The translations under genes were made by a program, and so were the position numbers. DNA of 22,213 nt. It comes from Euprymna scolopes. Taxonomy: Eukaryota; Mollusca; Cephalopoda; Sepiida; Sepiolidae. Below are positions 10,469-19,940 of the stretch, piece after piece. Under the pieces are notes generated by a model that ran no database searches, had not been told where the DNA came from, and was given only the letters and a program-made list of their open reading frames with translations. Positions within the stretch are counted from its first letter, which is position 1. Every line of letters begins with the position of its first letter. Location: NCBI GenBank assembly GCA_024364805.1, contig CM044501.1, forward strand, positions 77,028,928 to 77,051,140. The letters are read 5' to 3'.

Positions 10469-10777
10469 TGTCTATGGATTTATACTTATAAATGGAGTTT
10501 TTTCTCATTCTGACATTGATATTAAAAGCCTATTTTTTCTATTTAAAAATTATTAAAACAAACTTTTCAATATACTTAGTCATGGATATGCAAGCGACTT
10601 CATGAGGTTAACTAATTTGCATATTCCTTTGAAAAATGAATATTCATTAATTATTCAGTTTTTATGTTTTCTTATTAGATGATTGATTTCATTTAACTAT
10701 TACGCTTAATTCTTTTTATGCATAGTTTCTACATTGTGCATAATTGCACAGACTTTAGGATGAAAACGTTCTAGCAC

Positions 10778-10780
<3 letters not shown>

Positions 10781-10811
<31 letters not shown>
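10781..10811. repeat. (TA)n microsatellite
   Basis: About 31 bp of TA repeat. Confidence 0.97.
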
Positions 10812-10815
<4 letters not shown>

Positions 10816-11093
10816 GTGACCTTGTTAGTGTGTGTGCAAAATGTCTCCACCAAACTTCTCTCTGAATATTTAGTCTAGAGACTTGAAACTTGATATATAG
10901 GATATTTGAACCTCAGGAACACTTTTGATCTGGTTTTTAGTTTGTAAAATAGCGGCAAAGGGAAAGGGATCAAAATAAAAAAAATAAAGAACAGTTGACC
11001 TTGGCAGGAGTAAATTGATTAACTTCTGAGCATACATAAGTATGCATTTTTGTGAGTTTGAAATCGTTTAATTTTTAGCCTTTTTTATCCAAC

Positions 11094-11192
11094 TGGCACT
11101 AGCTCAGATGGTAACGACGAAGGCTGAAATGCTAAATAATGACTATAACTGGAGGGCTGAATGTTTTGGTCTTGATTCCAGCTGATGGCACC
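11094..11192 (+). mobile_element. tRNA-like SINE fragment
   Basis: tagctcagatggtaacg (11100-11116) resembles the Pol III box A/D-arm of a tRNA, and ggtcttgattcc (11168-11179) resembles box B. The spacing of about 55 bp between them is plausible. Overall cloverleaf pairing is poor, so it is not a functional tRNA gene. Body and tail boundaries are unclear. Confidence 0.55.
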
Positions 11193-11355
11193 AAAGGCAT
11201 TTGTTTTTTTAACTTTTGAAATTATTACTATATATATTGGGTACAATATAATAATCAATAGAGGATTTGCTCTATAATAATAAATACTAAATCTGCATAA
11301 ATTGAAATATCATTTAAATATATTTTATGACCGAGTAATGCCGAGCGGCTTGATA

Positions 11356-11356
<1 letters not shown>

Positions 11357-11419
<63 letters not shown>
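11357..11419. repeat. (TA)n microsatellite
   Basis: About 63 bp of pure TA repeat. Confidence 0.98.
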
Positions 11420-11423
<4 letters not shown>

Positions 11424-11631
11424 AAATATACTTATTTATTGTTAAATAAACATGTTTACATCCCGCTGCTACAAACAGCCATTTGTTTCAATCAAACAAC
11501 AGATATCATCAGGCAGCGACTTGAATATTCAAATATTCAATGAATAATGGATTTTTTTTTTTTTTAGGTAGGAACTCTTTAAAGGTTGGAGTTAAAAAAA
11601 CCTTAAAACACAGAACTTTAATTATAAGACG

Positions 11632-11892
11632 TAAAGAGGAGGGGAAATCTAAAGAAAACTAATAAAAAATAATGGAGAGAGAATGATGAGGAAGAGAAAG
11701 AAGAAATAGAGAAAAAATATATAGAGAGAAATAAAATAGAGAAAAAAACAATAAAAAGGGTTATTATAAAAAGCAAGGGCTTAGAAGAGAAAAAAAAGAG
11801 AATGATGAGAGATAGATAAAGAGAGAAAGAGTGAAAGTAAGAATTAATAGGAAGGGAAGTTTAGAATGTTAAGAGAATAGAGAAAAAGAATT
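11632..11892 (+). repeat. Polypurine (A/G-rich) tract
   Basis: About 260 bp dominated by A and G (gagaaagaagaaat-type repeats) with few pyrimidines. It is degenerate simple sequence. Such strand asymmetry can form triplex DNA, but no function is implied. Confidence 0.85.
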
Positions 11893-12325
11893 GCATGTCA
11901 CCTAATTTATGGACAATTATACATTACAATGACAAGACGCGTTATTACAACAACACAAACAAAAAACACAATCTTAGCGTTAAAAGCGTACATGTCAAAA
12001 GTGACAGCGAATGTAAGCAACCAACATATTTATCATCTCACATACGTCCACGAGTAATATCTTGCACAGAGTATGCTACTTAAAGAATCATTAGGCTGAA
12101 TAGAATATATAATCGATAAAATGGATCGGAATGTAAAGAACATAGACGGAAGATTTAAGTAAAGAACTAGCTAATTAGAATCAAATATCAATTTGTCAGG
12201 TGTAACTTTGAAAATCCAACTGAATTAATGTTATATACTAGATGATACAATTATTTTTTAATGAGTATAAAAATGATTGCATATTAAAACCATTTTAGAA
12301 GTTATAAGGCGGTGAATATACTTAC

Positions 12326-12411
12326 GTGGTTTGGGCTTGGTAATATTCAACTAGGTGCTGCAACAGGTCGACTCCTTTCTTTGTACGAATTTCATTCACT
12401 TTTATCAGGTA
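12326..12411 (-). CDS. ASAP1/2: ASAP1/2-like ArfGAP, BAR-domain exon (fifth in window)
   Basis: This exon of 28 codons plus two bases encodes [20 protein letters not shown], then VEYYQAQT, leaving AC of a split Thr codon. The family consensus is [26 protein letters not shown], so the match is almost continuous. It forms part of the last long BAR helix. The acceptor is atttccag and the donor gtaagt. The intron towards the next exon is 2724 bp and contains several long TA arrays, a tRNA-like SINE and a polypurine tract. The exon has no internal stop and its codon use looks ordinary for an AT-rich genome. Confidence 0.96.
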
Positions 12412-12654
12412 CTGGAAATAAAGAAAAAAAGAAAATAATAGGAGTCAGTAAACAAAAAAATATGCCAACAATATGTTCAATCGCAAGTCTGTGTTCAGAA
12501 ATCCCAAAAAGACAAAGTGGTTGTAAACAATCCAAATTAAAAGGAAAATTCAAATTGAATCCCAGGCTCAAAATGATATGACTAAACATTTCTGTACATA
12601 GCTTGAACAGCCTTCACCAACCTTATATATTATACAGTATAATCATGTTGACAC

Positions 12655-12785
12655 ACTAGTCCTTATTAGCTCACCAAAGTTAAGCAATGATGAGCCTGGC
12701 CAGTACCAGATAGGTGATCATTTGGGGATACTAGGTTAGTATCTGAAGGTGTATTTAAAACCACTAAGACAGAAGTACCTTAGTC
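12655..12785 (+). mobile_element. 5S-rRNA-derived SINE, copy 1
   Basis: Its core reads like the internal promoter region of 5S rRNA: gctcaccaaagttaagcaat, gagcctggccagtac, then taggtgatcatttggg (box-C-like). Sequence after the 5S part (taggttagtatctgaaggtg) is homologous to the same region of copy 2 at 17698, which shows a SINE body rather than an isolated 5S pseudogene. The 3' end is not resolved and may extend to about 12870. Confidence 0.8.
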
Positions 12786-12983
12786 TTCGTCAAGACATGT
12801 GTCTAGATGGTAAGTTCTGATGTAAAACCAGAGATCTGCTGACTGTCTGACAATCATTTGCACAGAGCTTAGTAGTGGTTCCAAAAAGTGTGGATAGTTC
12901 TAAAAGCCCTCATCATTATAAACAAATCCTCTGACCCAATTTCAGAAAACTTAGTTGAATGAATCTCATATGACGGAAGAGTT

Positions 12984-12986
<3 letters not shown>

Positions 12987-13034
<48 letters not shown>
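12987..13034. repeat. (AT)n microsatellite
   Basis: About 48 bp of pure AT repeat. Confidence 0.98.
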
Positions 13035-13039
<5 letters not shown>

Positions 13040-13124
13040 GATCATCATATAATGATTAGACCACTCTGACAGACGTTAAAAGCATTTAAAAAATAAATGT
13101 TTAAATTTCAACAATATTCCTCAC

Positions 13125-13290
13125 AGTTAACGGTAGCCGAATGGATTAGGTCCTTGCTAATGGAACCAGAGATGGCTTCTATTGCTGGGTTTGAATCTAT
13201 CGACTGGTGTTAATCATGACACCCTGTACTGATGATTCCTAGAAGGATGAAACACTAGTGTCTGTAGGTATTTAATAATTATAATAGTAA
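13125..13290 (+). mobile_element. tRNA-Ser-like SINE
   Basis: ggtagccgaatggattagg (13132-13150) resembles the D-arm/box A of a class II tRNA, cttgctaatgg (13153-13163) the anticodon arm of tRNA-Ser(GCT), and tgggtttgaatct (13185-13197) the T-arm/box B. A long variable region separates the last two, as in tRNA-Ser. Stems are poorly paired, so this is a derived repeat. The body runs to about 13290. No target duplication was identified. Confidence 0.65.
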
Positions 13291-13870
13291 GTAATTATGT
13301 CAGCCCCTTTAAGAAACTCGTTTCTTAGCGCTGAGCACTTTCAGTTGAAATAAATATGCAAAAAAGCTTCTCCAGCATGTTAAAATTTTGATACATTTTT
13401 TTACAGATCCATTTCGTTATGCAGAAACAAATGGTTATTATTATTATGTCAATACTGTCTCTTTTCAATGCATATACTCTTCAGAAAAATTAGAAATTCT
13501 TTGCTTAGGTAGAAAAAAAATGCATGACAAAATAATACTGCAAGAAGAAAAAAAAAAGTCATAGAAGACTCAATGTTGTATGTGTGTATGTTCTAGTGGT
13601 CATCTTTGTTTATATTGTCTATATATATCTTGTCTGTCCATTCCATTTTTTCCTGGAAACTATTGAGACGATTTGGCTGAAATTTTGTGTGAAGCTGTGT
13701 TATGATATGGTGCAACAACCTAAGTATTATGGTATCTATTTGGTGCAGAGTTAGGAATTAATAAGGGTTAGTCACCAAAATATCATATTTATTCTAGAAG
13801 TTTGGTATAAAACACTCATTCTGAGTCAACCATTGCCTATTTTTAATGGGCTAAAAAGCCTACTGTGTGA

Positions 13871-13910
<40 letters not shown>
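13871..13910. repeat. (AT)7(GT)13 compound microsatellite
   Basis: ATATAT run followed directly by a GTGTGT run. Confidence 0.97.
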
Positions 13911-13996
13911 CATTTCAAAAGTAAAGCCTCGAATTTTTTTTACTCAAAATGTTGAAGAACTACAAAGACGGGAAATAACTGTTTGTTCTCCAGAAT

Positions 13997-14071
13997 TTAT
14001 TTTTCTACATAGTTACCATTATTTTCAATACACTTTTGCCAGGAATTTAATGATTCATCTGTGCTTCTGAT
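13997..14071 (-). pseudogene. Mariner-type transposase C-terminal fragment
   Basis: On the minus strand 24 codons end in WQKCIENNGNYVEK and a stop. W-KCI---G-YVEK-stop is the usual C-terminus of mariner-like (DD34D) transposases. Beyond 14071 the reading frame loses similarity, so the catalytic domain is not visible here. Downstream on the same strand, cgaggctttacttttgaaat (ending near 13912) could be the transposon's 3' terminal repeat, but no partner end was found. It is an old fragment of a plain DNA transposon inside an ASAP intron. Confidence 0.55.
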
Positions 14072-14250
14072 GCACATCCATGACAAGGGTTGCTTTCTTA
14101 AAATCTCACACCATCAATATTTGCAATAAAGAGATGAAACTTTCAGATTATGAATGCATAAGTTCAGTCATCATAACAATGCAATTTGCAATCCTCTTTG
14201 ATCTATTCAGGCAGATAAAAAATAGAAGGTATTACTTTTAGAATGTTCCT

Positions 14251-14266
14251 TGTGTGTGTGTGTGTG

Positions 14267-14297
<31 letters not shown>
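14251..14297. repeat. (TG)n(TA)n compound microsatellite
   Basis: TGTGTG run, then CACA and about 27 bp of TA repeat, some 65 bp from an ASAP splice donor. Confidence 0.97.
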
Positions 14298-14300
<3 letters not shown>

Positions 14301-14363
14301 TTGAAGCAACTGTATATGATTTTCTTTATGACAATTATAAAAAAAGAGGAAATGAAAACTTAC

Positions 14364-14417
14364 TTCACATGCTTGAAGTTGGAACATCTTTCTTTCCTTT
14401 TCCATTTCTTCAGCAAT
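14364..14417 (-). CDS. ASAP1/2: ASAP1/2-like ArfGAP, BAR-domain exon (fourth in window)
   Basis: An 18-codon exon, phase 0 at both ends, encodes IAEEMEKERKMFQLQACE. It is nearly identical to IAEEMEKERR-FQLQMCE of ASAP1/ASAP2. The acceptor is tctctacag and the donor gtaagt. The exon divides by three and both flanking introns are phase 0, so skipping it would keep the frame; that makes it a possible cassette exon, although nothing in the sequence shows alternative use. A (TG)n(TA)n microsatellite lies about 65 bp into the downstream intron. The flanking introns are 1330 and 1952 bp. Confidence 0.96.
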
Positions 14418-15747
14418 CTGTAGAGAAATAAAACAAAATGAATATTCCAAGGAATAATCCAGTTTGATTTCATTGAATTAATGGCATCTGTCGTACACTT
14501 TGGTAACTGCCAACACATCATATACACTGTAAAGATTAATTACTATTTTGCTCATAACTGCAATCTTCTTTATTTGTCTTTGAAGCGTGTGGGCATGTGA
14601 CAATTTCCCACTTTTATATTCAGTCTTCTCCATTATTATTGTGATCGGCAAGATCTTCCAACACACAAACATTTGCACCATCTACAGTCTTGTGAAAACA
14701 AGTATAGGGTGTTCAGCGTTGGGCAACACCGACAGATTTTCAACCAAAGATTAAAGGTAGAAAAAAAAAAAGAAAAATTACTGATATAATTTGGCACAAC
14801 ATTACAATTTAAAAATAATGTCAGTGAATAACGATGACTTGTATGTAACTTCAGTACTCAGAACAAATCTATAACAAGAACACCTTTAAAAATACACCAA
14901 CTCACTACTAGTACTGACAAACTCAACAATGTCTTAAAAAAAACCCAAAAAAAACAAAAAAAAAAACAGACACATTGTTTGCAGATTTCAATGTTACTTT
15001 TATTGACATTGAGAAACTTACCAAGTATTGGTATTGGGACGATTTTTTTAGAGTATCAGAATCGGTATTGTAAAAATGTTTTGCCTATTTTTTAGCCCAA
15101 AATGATTCCTTTGTCTTTTTTATTTAATTTTGTTTAAAAAAAAAATCTTCCATTGCTAGTAAAAGTGATAAAATAATAAAAATTTCTTGATTTTAAAATA
15201 CCAGTAAAGCTAAAATCTATAGATTATCTCCCACAAGTGTATTTTTACATTTGAGAAAATATCTGCACATTTAAAATGTTTTTACAGTAATTGGAAAAAA
15301 AAAAAATTTATAGTTAAATATTTAGAGATTTATAAAGAACTAGAATGGGTACTTGTATTAGAATTAGGAATTTAGTATGGAATCAGAAAAAATGTTGGGA
15401 CCGTTCCATCACTACCAACTACCTCATAAGAATTTATGACAGGGTTCTATTATTGAAAAGAAATGCCTTGATCAGGTATAAGAAAGTTGAACTTGAAAGT
15501 TTTACGCTGCTGATATGTAAAAAAAATAGATATAACTAGCTGCTAAAAACAGGCAAATTTGCATATGAAAATTTTTATTTTGGGCACTCAGTTATCTGTT
15601 TTTTTTACACATACAGAACTTGAGGCATTTTTTTTTTTTTTTGCATGTTACCAGCAAGTTAGTGTAATTTTGAAAGTCTATTTTATAAATGTTTCAAAAG
15701 AATGGGTATAATTTTTCTTCTTAAAGATGTGTTCAAAATACACATAC
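14418..15747 (-). other. ASAP intron, 1330 bp
   Basis: The only feature I can support is the dispersed repeat at 15025-15325, an inverted relative of 5453-5760. The segments 14418-15020 and 15330-15747 show A/T homopolymer runs and no recognisable gene; short open frames there have no family resemblance. Confidence 0.75.
15025..15325 (-). repeat. Dispersed repeat R1, copy 2
   Basis: Inverted relative of 5453-5760. It begins with gtattggtattgggacg and includes caagtgtatttttacatttg and agtatcagaatcggtattg. Divergence is substantial, so this is an old repeat. Confidence 0.65.
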
Positions 15748-15823
15748 CTCTGGTCCAGATACCTCTGATCTTATCATCCCAACTTCTTTTGCTTGTTGTT
15801 TCTTTTCTTTTTCTATCTTGGAG
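15748..15823 (-). CDS. ASAP1/2: ASAP1/2-like ArfGAP, BAR-domain exon (third in window)
   Basis: One base completes the preceding Phe codon. Then 25 codons encode SKIEKEKKQQAKEVGMIRSE and VSGPE. This corresponds to the ASAP segment TKIEKEK-EHAK--GMIRTE--GAE, a highly charged stretch of the central BAR helix whose basic residues are thought to contact membrane. Acceptor gtttcag and donor gtatgt flank the exon, which ends in phase 0. There is no frame disruption or stop. The intron before it is 1135 bp and carries a foldback SINE and a TA-flanked MITE, so these insertions sit close to constitutive exons without interrupting the reading frame. Confidence 0.96.
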
Positions 15824-16193
15824 CTGAAACAAAACATATAAAGACTTCAATAACATAAGCAGCAGAATGATTTAACTATACTCATATAGCAATAAAGACA
15901 AAAACGAATACTTAGCAGCTTCAAAACGTATTAGATGTTTCGCATGTAGGATGGTTGTAATGACAGATTTTTATAGCAAGGAAATTAATTTGCATGTGAC
16001 CAACTACTTTTCAAAAGACAGATAAAAGCAGATGGTGAGTTAAATTTGGGAGCTAAAAAGAAAAGCATTAGTGTTGGAATTTGTCAGTTATTACAGCGTT
16101 GTTTTAACAGGAGTTCTTTCTGAAATTTGGCCCGTTATTGTAATCTTATCACAGCTACAGGAGATTTACGTACATCCTTCTTACTTATAACTA

Positions 16194-16328
16194 GGGCTAG
16201 GACAACAGCATATTCTTTTCATTGTTTTCACTCTCGAGTGTGTATCCGTTGATATCTTATATGCTTTTATATAGAGTGATGTGGTTCTCGGGCGTCAAAA
16301 CAATAAGAATATTCTGTTGTCATAACCC
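16194..16328. mobile_element. Short TA-flanked MITE, copy 2
   Basis: This copy is better preserved, 135 bp, with ends gggctaggacaacag and ctgttgtcataaccc between TA dinucleotides at 16192-16193 and 16329-16330. Inverted similarity extends about 45 bp inward on each side. The interior matches copy 1 in the same orientation, with a deletion before the right end. Confidence 0.8.
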
Positions 16329-16422
16329 TACTAGTAAGTTATTGTAAAATCTATGCCAATGTATACTCTAGAACTATAGCAGTCTTTCATAACAGAATTT
16401 AGAAGAAGAAAGAGCATTTCAG

Positions 16423-16851
16423 TTCTGAATTTTTTTTTTAGATGAGTGTTATTTGCACAATGTTTCAGTCGATGTAACCTCTGGCTTTCTTCAGTGCAAT
16501 AGAATATGTCATAGGTCCTTGTCCACAAGAATTCTGTAGCGCAGTGAATAAGGTACTTAGAAAAAGTCAGTTGTAAAAGTTACACTCATCTGGAGGCTGA
16601 AAGTTCAATCCCCAGTGCAAGCGACACCCAAAAATACAACTGCAAATTGTTAAAGACCTCTACTCAGTCATAACTGATGGAATAAGAGCAGGATATCTCA
16701 GTGAATTAAATAAACTGTTCCGTTCAACATTCCATGCAGGTTCTAGAGTTCGACAAGATACCCATGAAGAAGCTTGGAGGTTACATGGACTGAAACGTTG
16801 TGCAAATAACCTTCAAAACGAGAACAATAGTCTGAAGAATCCAAATAATAC
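16423..16851 (+). mobile_element. Foldback SINE family, copy C
   Basis: From left to right it has a shortened tail and arm (ttctgaa, T-run, tgttatttgcacaatgtttc), a tRNA-like head (tagcgcagtgaataaggtac), a box-B-like aaagttcaatcccc, the body motif agtcataactgatggaataa, and a right arm (ggttacatggactgaaacgt) ending aatccaaataata. The outer left arm has lost about 60 bp between two gatgag sequences. Flanks aaagagcatttcag (16409-16422) and aaagagctttccag (16852-16865) are a 14-bp target duplication with two mismatches. Confidence 0.85.
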
Positions 16852-16958
16852 AAAGAGCTTTCCAGTTTGTTTTGTCTTTGCTCAACATCTATTACTCTTA
16901 CAACTTAATTTGATCATGTCAATAACTTCAATAATCTTTTATAGATATATATACTCAC

Positions 16959-17083
16959 AACTTTGATTCATATTCTTTTGAGGCTTTATCAAAAGGTTTT
17001 TTCAAATCTCCCTTTACTCCTTTAAGTTCTCCCTTGAGGAAATTGTCCAGAGGAAACAGCAGTATATTGTTTAGACTTGTAAT
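16959..17083 (-). CDS. ASAP1/2: ASAP1/2-like ArfGAP, BAR-domain exon (second in window)
   Basis: This exon of 41 codons plus two bases encodes [20 protein letters not shown], then [20 protein letters not shown]. The block [26 protein letters not shown] is one of the most conserved parts of the ASAP BAR domain, so recognition is firm. LNNI-FPLD resembles the ASAP2-type form, but an invertebrate probably has a single ancestral gene, so I leave the paralogue open. The acceptor is a pyrimidine run ending in cag and the donor is gtgagt. The exon enters in phase 0 and leaves with two bases (TT) of a Phe codon finished by the next exon. A vertebrate Trp (KAWKDYE) is Ser here (KASKEYE). The intron before it is 4719 bp and holds several mobile elements. 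Confidence 0.96.
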
Positions 17084-17424
17084 CTGAAAAAATGGCAGAA
17101 AAAAAGTTGTTATTTTTTAAAACAATTCAATGTAATACACATTTGAGGAGAATGCTTAGGGTTAGCAACATTGTGTCAGAGCAACATAGATGCAAATCAT
17201 GAAATAATATTAATGTACATATCAAGTCAGAGTGTATAAGAAAAAAAAAAGGTCAAGTGATGGCATAGAAGCACATACAAAGAATAAAAGAAAAATTAGG
17301 ATCAGCCTCTTTTCTATCTGGTTAAGATTGCAAGCAGATGCCTATATTTCATTCTCAGCTGATTTGTAATATCTTACATATATATTAATGAAGATAGACT
17401 TTAATTATCATCAACCATTGCTAA

Positions 17425-17697
17425 GAAGATACCGACATGTGCTAAACGACTTTTAGACTTCCAAACTAACCTATCTCTGTTCAGGTCTTTATTTATCCTT
17501 CTTCCTCTCAAATCTATCCATATCACTATGTTTTCCTTGTTCTTCTCCTGTTAACTGATTCTGCTAACTTAAGTGTTCAACATCTACTAACCCAAAAACA
17601 CTCATTCATTCTTTCAATGTGACCATACCAACAAAGTTTGCTGTTCTGCACACATCTTCCTATAATGTCCAGATTTAATCTATTGTATCTTTCTCAT
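17425..17697 (-). pseudogene. LINE reverse-transcriptase C-terminal remnant, downstream part
   Basis: On the minus strand one frame reads RLNLDIIGRC, then LCWYGHIERM and a stop, matching the (L-R-W-GHVERM) motif near the end of many non-LTR retrotransposon reverse transcriptases. In other frames it continues with a Gly/Arg-Pro-Arg-Lys-Thr-like segment (NRRRTRKT) and WIDLRGRRINKDLNRDRLVW, equal to the usual V--D-R--GINKDL--DR--W ending. Several stops and frameshifts are present, so it is non-functional. The LINE clade is not assignable by eye. It continues at 18016 after a SINE insertion. Confidence 0.8.
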
Positions 17698-18015
17698 TGG
17701 CATACTGGTTCTCACCAGATCACCGAAATCAAGCAACAAAGAGCCTGGCCAGGACCAGTTGGGTGACCATTTGGGCAAGCTAGGCACTGTATGTACTATG
17801 CAGCACCATAGAAATTTCCAGGTTGGTATTTGGGGGCGTGTTTAACTCACTGGAGGAGATGCACCCCGAAGGAAGATGGAAAATAATGGGAAACTACCGT
17901 CTTTACTTGTCTTCCTGAGATTATCATGGCTCTACAAGTTGGAGAGCCGTCGTCACAGACGCTGTCAACAAAAAAACGGTAGGACCGCTGATGATGATAA
18001 TGACGATGATGATGA
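17698..18015 (+). mobile_element. 5S-rRNA-derived SINE, copy 2 (inside the LINE remnant)
   Basis: The head 17701-17793 is clearly 5S rRNA: tactggttctcaccagatca, ccgaaatcaagcaac, gagcctggccaggacc and gttgggtgaccatttggg, retaining the box A and box C regions of the 5S internal promoter. A body follows, then a GAT-repeat tail (about 17988-18013). The 7-bp direct repeat ttctcat (17691-17697 and 18016-18022) marks the target duplication. The left copy is original LINE sequence, so the SINE arrived after the LINE. Confidence 0.9.
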
Positions 18016-18290
18016 TTCTCATATAACTTTTCTGCATGCAATGCATGTCCTCAACCTTTGCTAGTCAGATTTCATTTAGATGCATTATCACACTTTGTAC
18101 ACATGCTTTGCAAGCTCTCCCCTAAGTAAACAATGATAATGTGCTCTGCTGGTTAATAACGGTAGATCTTCCCTGAATTTACTCCATTCAGATCTAATTT
18201 TTGCAACTCTGGAGGGACTGTTTTGTGCACAAGACCAATAGTATCTGTCACAAAACTAACTCAACACTTATGTCTCTCTTCAAACCTTGT
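18016..18290 (-). pseudogene. LINE reverse-transcriptase remnant, upstream part
   Basis: On the minus strand a frame reads RVAKIRSEWSKFREDLPLLT followed by SRA. This matches the (A-RI-S-W-KFREL-P-LTSR) segment that precedes the YGSE(T/S)W motif of a widespread group of non-LTR reverse transcriptases. FCDRYYWS upstream corresponds to the FCYLGD motif in degraded form. The frame then breaks, and the expected YGSETW region is not readable. Together with 17425-17697 it gives the 3' end of a 5'-truncated antisense LINE. Confidence 0.75.
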
Positions 18291-19182
18291 GACATCATAA
18301 TCACACCTCTGGCTAAGAAGATTCCCTATGTCATCCTATTCAAGGGGAGATAATTAAAAAAAAAATGAGCTATGTTTTAGAATTTTTGGTGTTTATGCAG
18401 TTTAGCAAAGATATTAAAAACCAAAGATAAAGAAAAGTATGTGCCTATTATGGATTGAAATTCTCATAAAAGAAAAATTGCGTGATTTTATCACAAAGGT
18501 TTTTTTTTTTTTTTACAGAAGAAAATCAAATTTTAATCAAATTCCTCACAACACAAACATCTTGGCAATTTTGGCTACGAAGACAGGGGCTCCAGGAGAG
18601 ATAACTTCATCTAATTCTTAAGGTTTGCCTAAATGCACATGAAGATATTTTATTAATAACTTTTGAAACTACTTTTTTAAAGGAAAAAAAAAAGGAAAGA
18701 AAAAAGAGATACATAAAATTATTAATAATTGTAAAAAAATAATCTAGTCACATTTTAGCAAACTTCAAGAATTAGATTCAGGTTTCTTCCTCTTTTCTAG
18801 TATTTTCCTTTCAGAATGAACACATGTGCACATCAAAACCCAGATAAACCTGTGAGGTTGAAGCTCTCAACAGATGCAACAAGAACTACTAAGCACAGCA
18901 ACTGTTTATTGAACTCACATACACACAAGTTCATATACATACTCATTCACTGCCAAGACAGACACAAGCTAATATACACACACACATTTAAAATGCTTAC
19001 ACATTTTACACACTCACAAGCTTGCATAGCAACAGTTAAAATAGACATATTTGCTCAACTCTTTAAAAACTAAACAACTCTTTCACTTAGAACGTTGTTG
19101 GACACTGAATTCTCTTTTGTTCTCTTAACAAGTTAATGACAAAAATTATTTTTGTAAGAAGAACAACATATGCATAATTAAG

Positions 19183-19698
19183 ACGTTTCTAAATTTTTTA
19201 GATGAGGATTGGTTATTCGTATTATTTAGATTCATCAAACTACTGTTCTCATCTAGAGTGTGATTTTCACAACGTTTCGGTCGATGTAACCTCCAATCTT
19301 CTTCAGGTGTATCTTGTCAAACTCCACGCCTTGGAGCAAGGACCCATGGTGCAGTGGTTAGAATACTTGGAAAAATAAATTGTAAAAAGTGATGTTCCTG
19401 AAGGTTGAAGGTTCAATCCTCAGTGTGGGCAACTGAAAAATACAATTGCGAATTACTTAGGACCTCTATCCAGTCATGGCTGACAGAACAAGAGCATGCT
19501 ACCCCCATGAAGTAAATAAACAGTTCCGCTCGAAATTCCATCCAAATTATTAAGTTTGACAGAAACATTCCCCGAGTTTGACAAGATACACCTGAAGAAG
19601 GTCGGAGGTTACACCGACCGAAACGTTATGAAAATCACAATCAAGATGAGAACAGTAGTTCGATGAATCCAAATAATATGAACGTATAATTAAATTAT
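19183..19698 (+). mobile_element. Foldback SINE family, copy B (best preserved)
   Basis: Left tail (acgtttctaaattttttaga), left arm (about 19222-19315), tRNA-like head (ggtgcagtggttagaatact at 19348-19367; box-B-like ggttcaatcct at 19410-19420), body (cagtcatggctgacagaaca), and right arm (about 19575-19675) complementary to the left, including ggttacaccgaccgaaacgt. A perfect 9-bp direct repeat, ataattaag, flanks it (19174-19182 and 19699-19707). No protein is encoded. Confidence 0.9.
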
Positions 19699-19940
19699 AT
19701 AATTAAGGAAAGAAGAAAGTGAATCTTGGGTTTTCTTTCGGCAGTCACTTAACTCTCGCTTCTCTTATTTTGTGTTTTAGTCTTCACATTCCATGAGTAA
19801 TGTTTCTAACAAAGAGAGAAGAATTGGTATTTTCTAGGTCAGAATCTATTTCATCTAACAATTAGCGTTGGCAAGTTTTTGACCTTGAAGTAGCATGTTT
19901 TTGTTTTTTTAAGCTTCATGCCTTGTCTGGAGCAATTTCC

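Larger units (their letters stand above)
9602..12325 (-). other. ASAP intron, 2724 bp
   Basis: It holds four long TA arrays (10147-10185, 10411-10465, 10781-10811, 11357-11419), a tRNA-like SINE at 11094-11192 and a polypurine stretch at 11632-11892. Stretches at 9602-10140, 10840-11090, 11420-11570 and 11895-12300 contain no recognisable gene. The 11440-11560 and 11895-12080 segments look like repeat sequence of less AT-rich composition, but I cannot assign a family. Confidence 0.8.
12412..14363 (-). other. ASAP intron, 1952 bp
   Basis: It contains a 5S-rRNA-derived SINE (12655-12785), a TA array (12987-13034), a tRNA-Ser-like SINE (13125-13290), a TA/TG microsatellite (13871-13910), a mariner transposase tail (13997-14071) and another TG/TA microsatellite (14251-14297). 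The stretch 13300-13870 has no recognisable gene. It includes a GC-richer segment near 13640-13760 that reads like an unclassified dispersed repeat. Confidence 0.8.
15824..16958 (-). other. ASAP intron, 1135 bp
   Basis: It holds the short TA-flanked MITE at 16194-16328 and the foldback SINE at 16423-16851, leaving little unassigned sequence. The segment 15824-16190 has nothing I recognise. Confidence 0.8.

Noticed and set aside
11895-12083. 62-aa plus-strand frame after the polypurine tract
   Set aside because: There is no recognisable domain. The segment looks like part of a dispersed repeat of different base composition.
12312-12589. Frames on the plus strand across the ASAP exon, and the longer minus-strand frame at 12392-12589
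   Set aside because: The plus frame is a shadow of the 12326-12411 exon. The minus frame covers intron upstream of the acceptor and has no family match.
12655-12740. Functional 5S rRNA gene
   Set aside because: Only the central part resembles 5S rRNA, it is diverged, and it shares a downstream body with the 17698 copy, so it is a SINE.
13125-13207. Functional tRNA-Ser gene
   Set aside because: The D-, anticodon- and T-arm motifs are recognisable, but the stems pair poorly and no acceptor stem is visible. A tRNA-derived SINE is the better reading.
17847-18064. Frames rich in Asp or His on both strands
   Set aside because: They arise from the GAT-repeat tail of the 5S-derived SINE.
18816-19073. 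85-aa plus-strand frame rich in His and Thr
   Set aside because: It lies over CA-rich simple sequence; the composition explains the open frame and no motif is seen.
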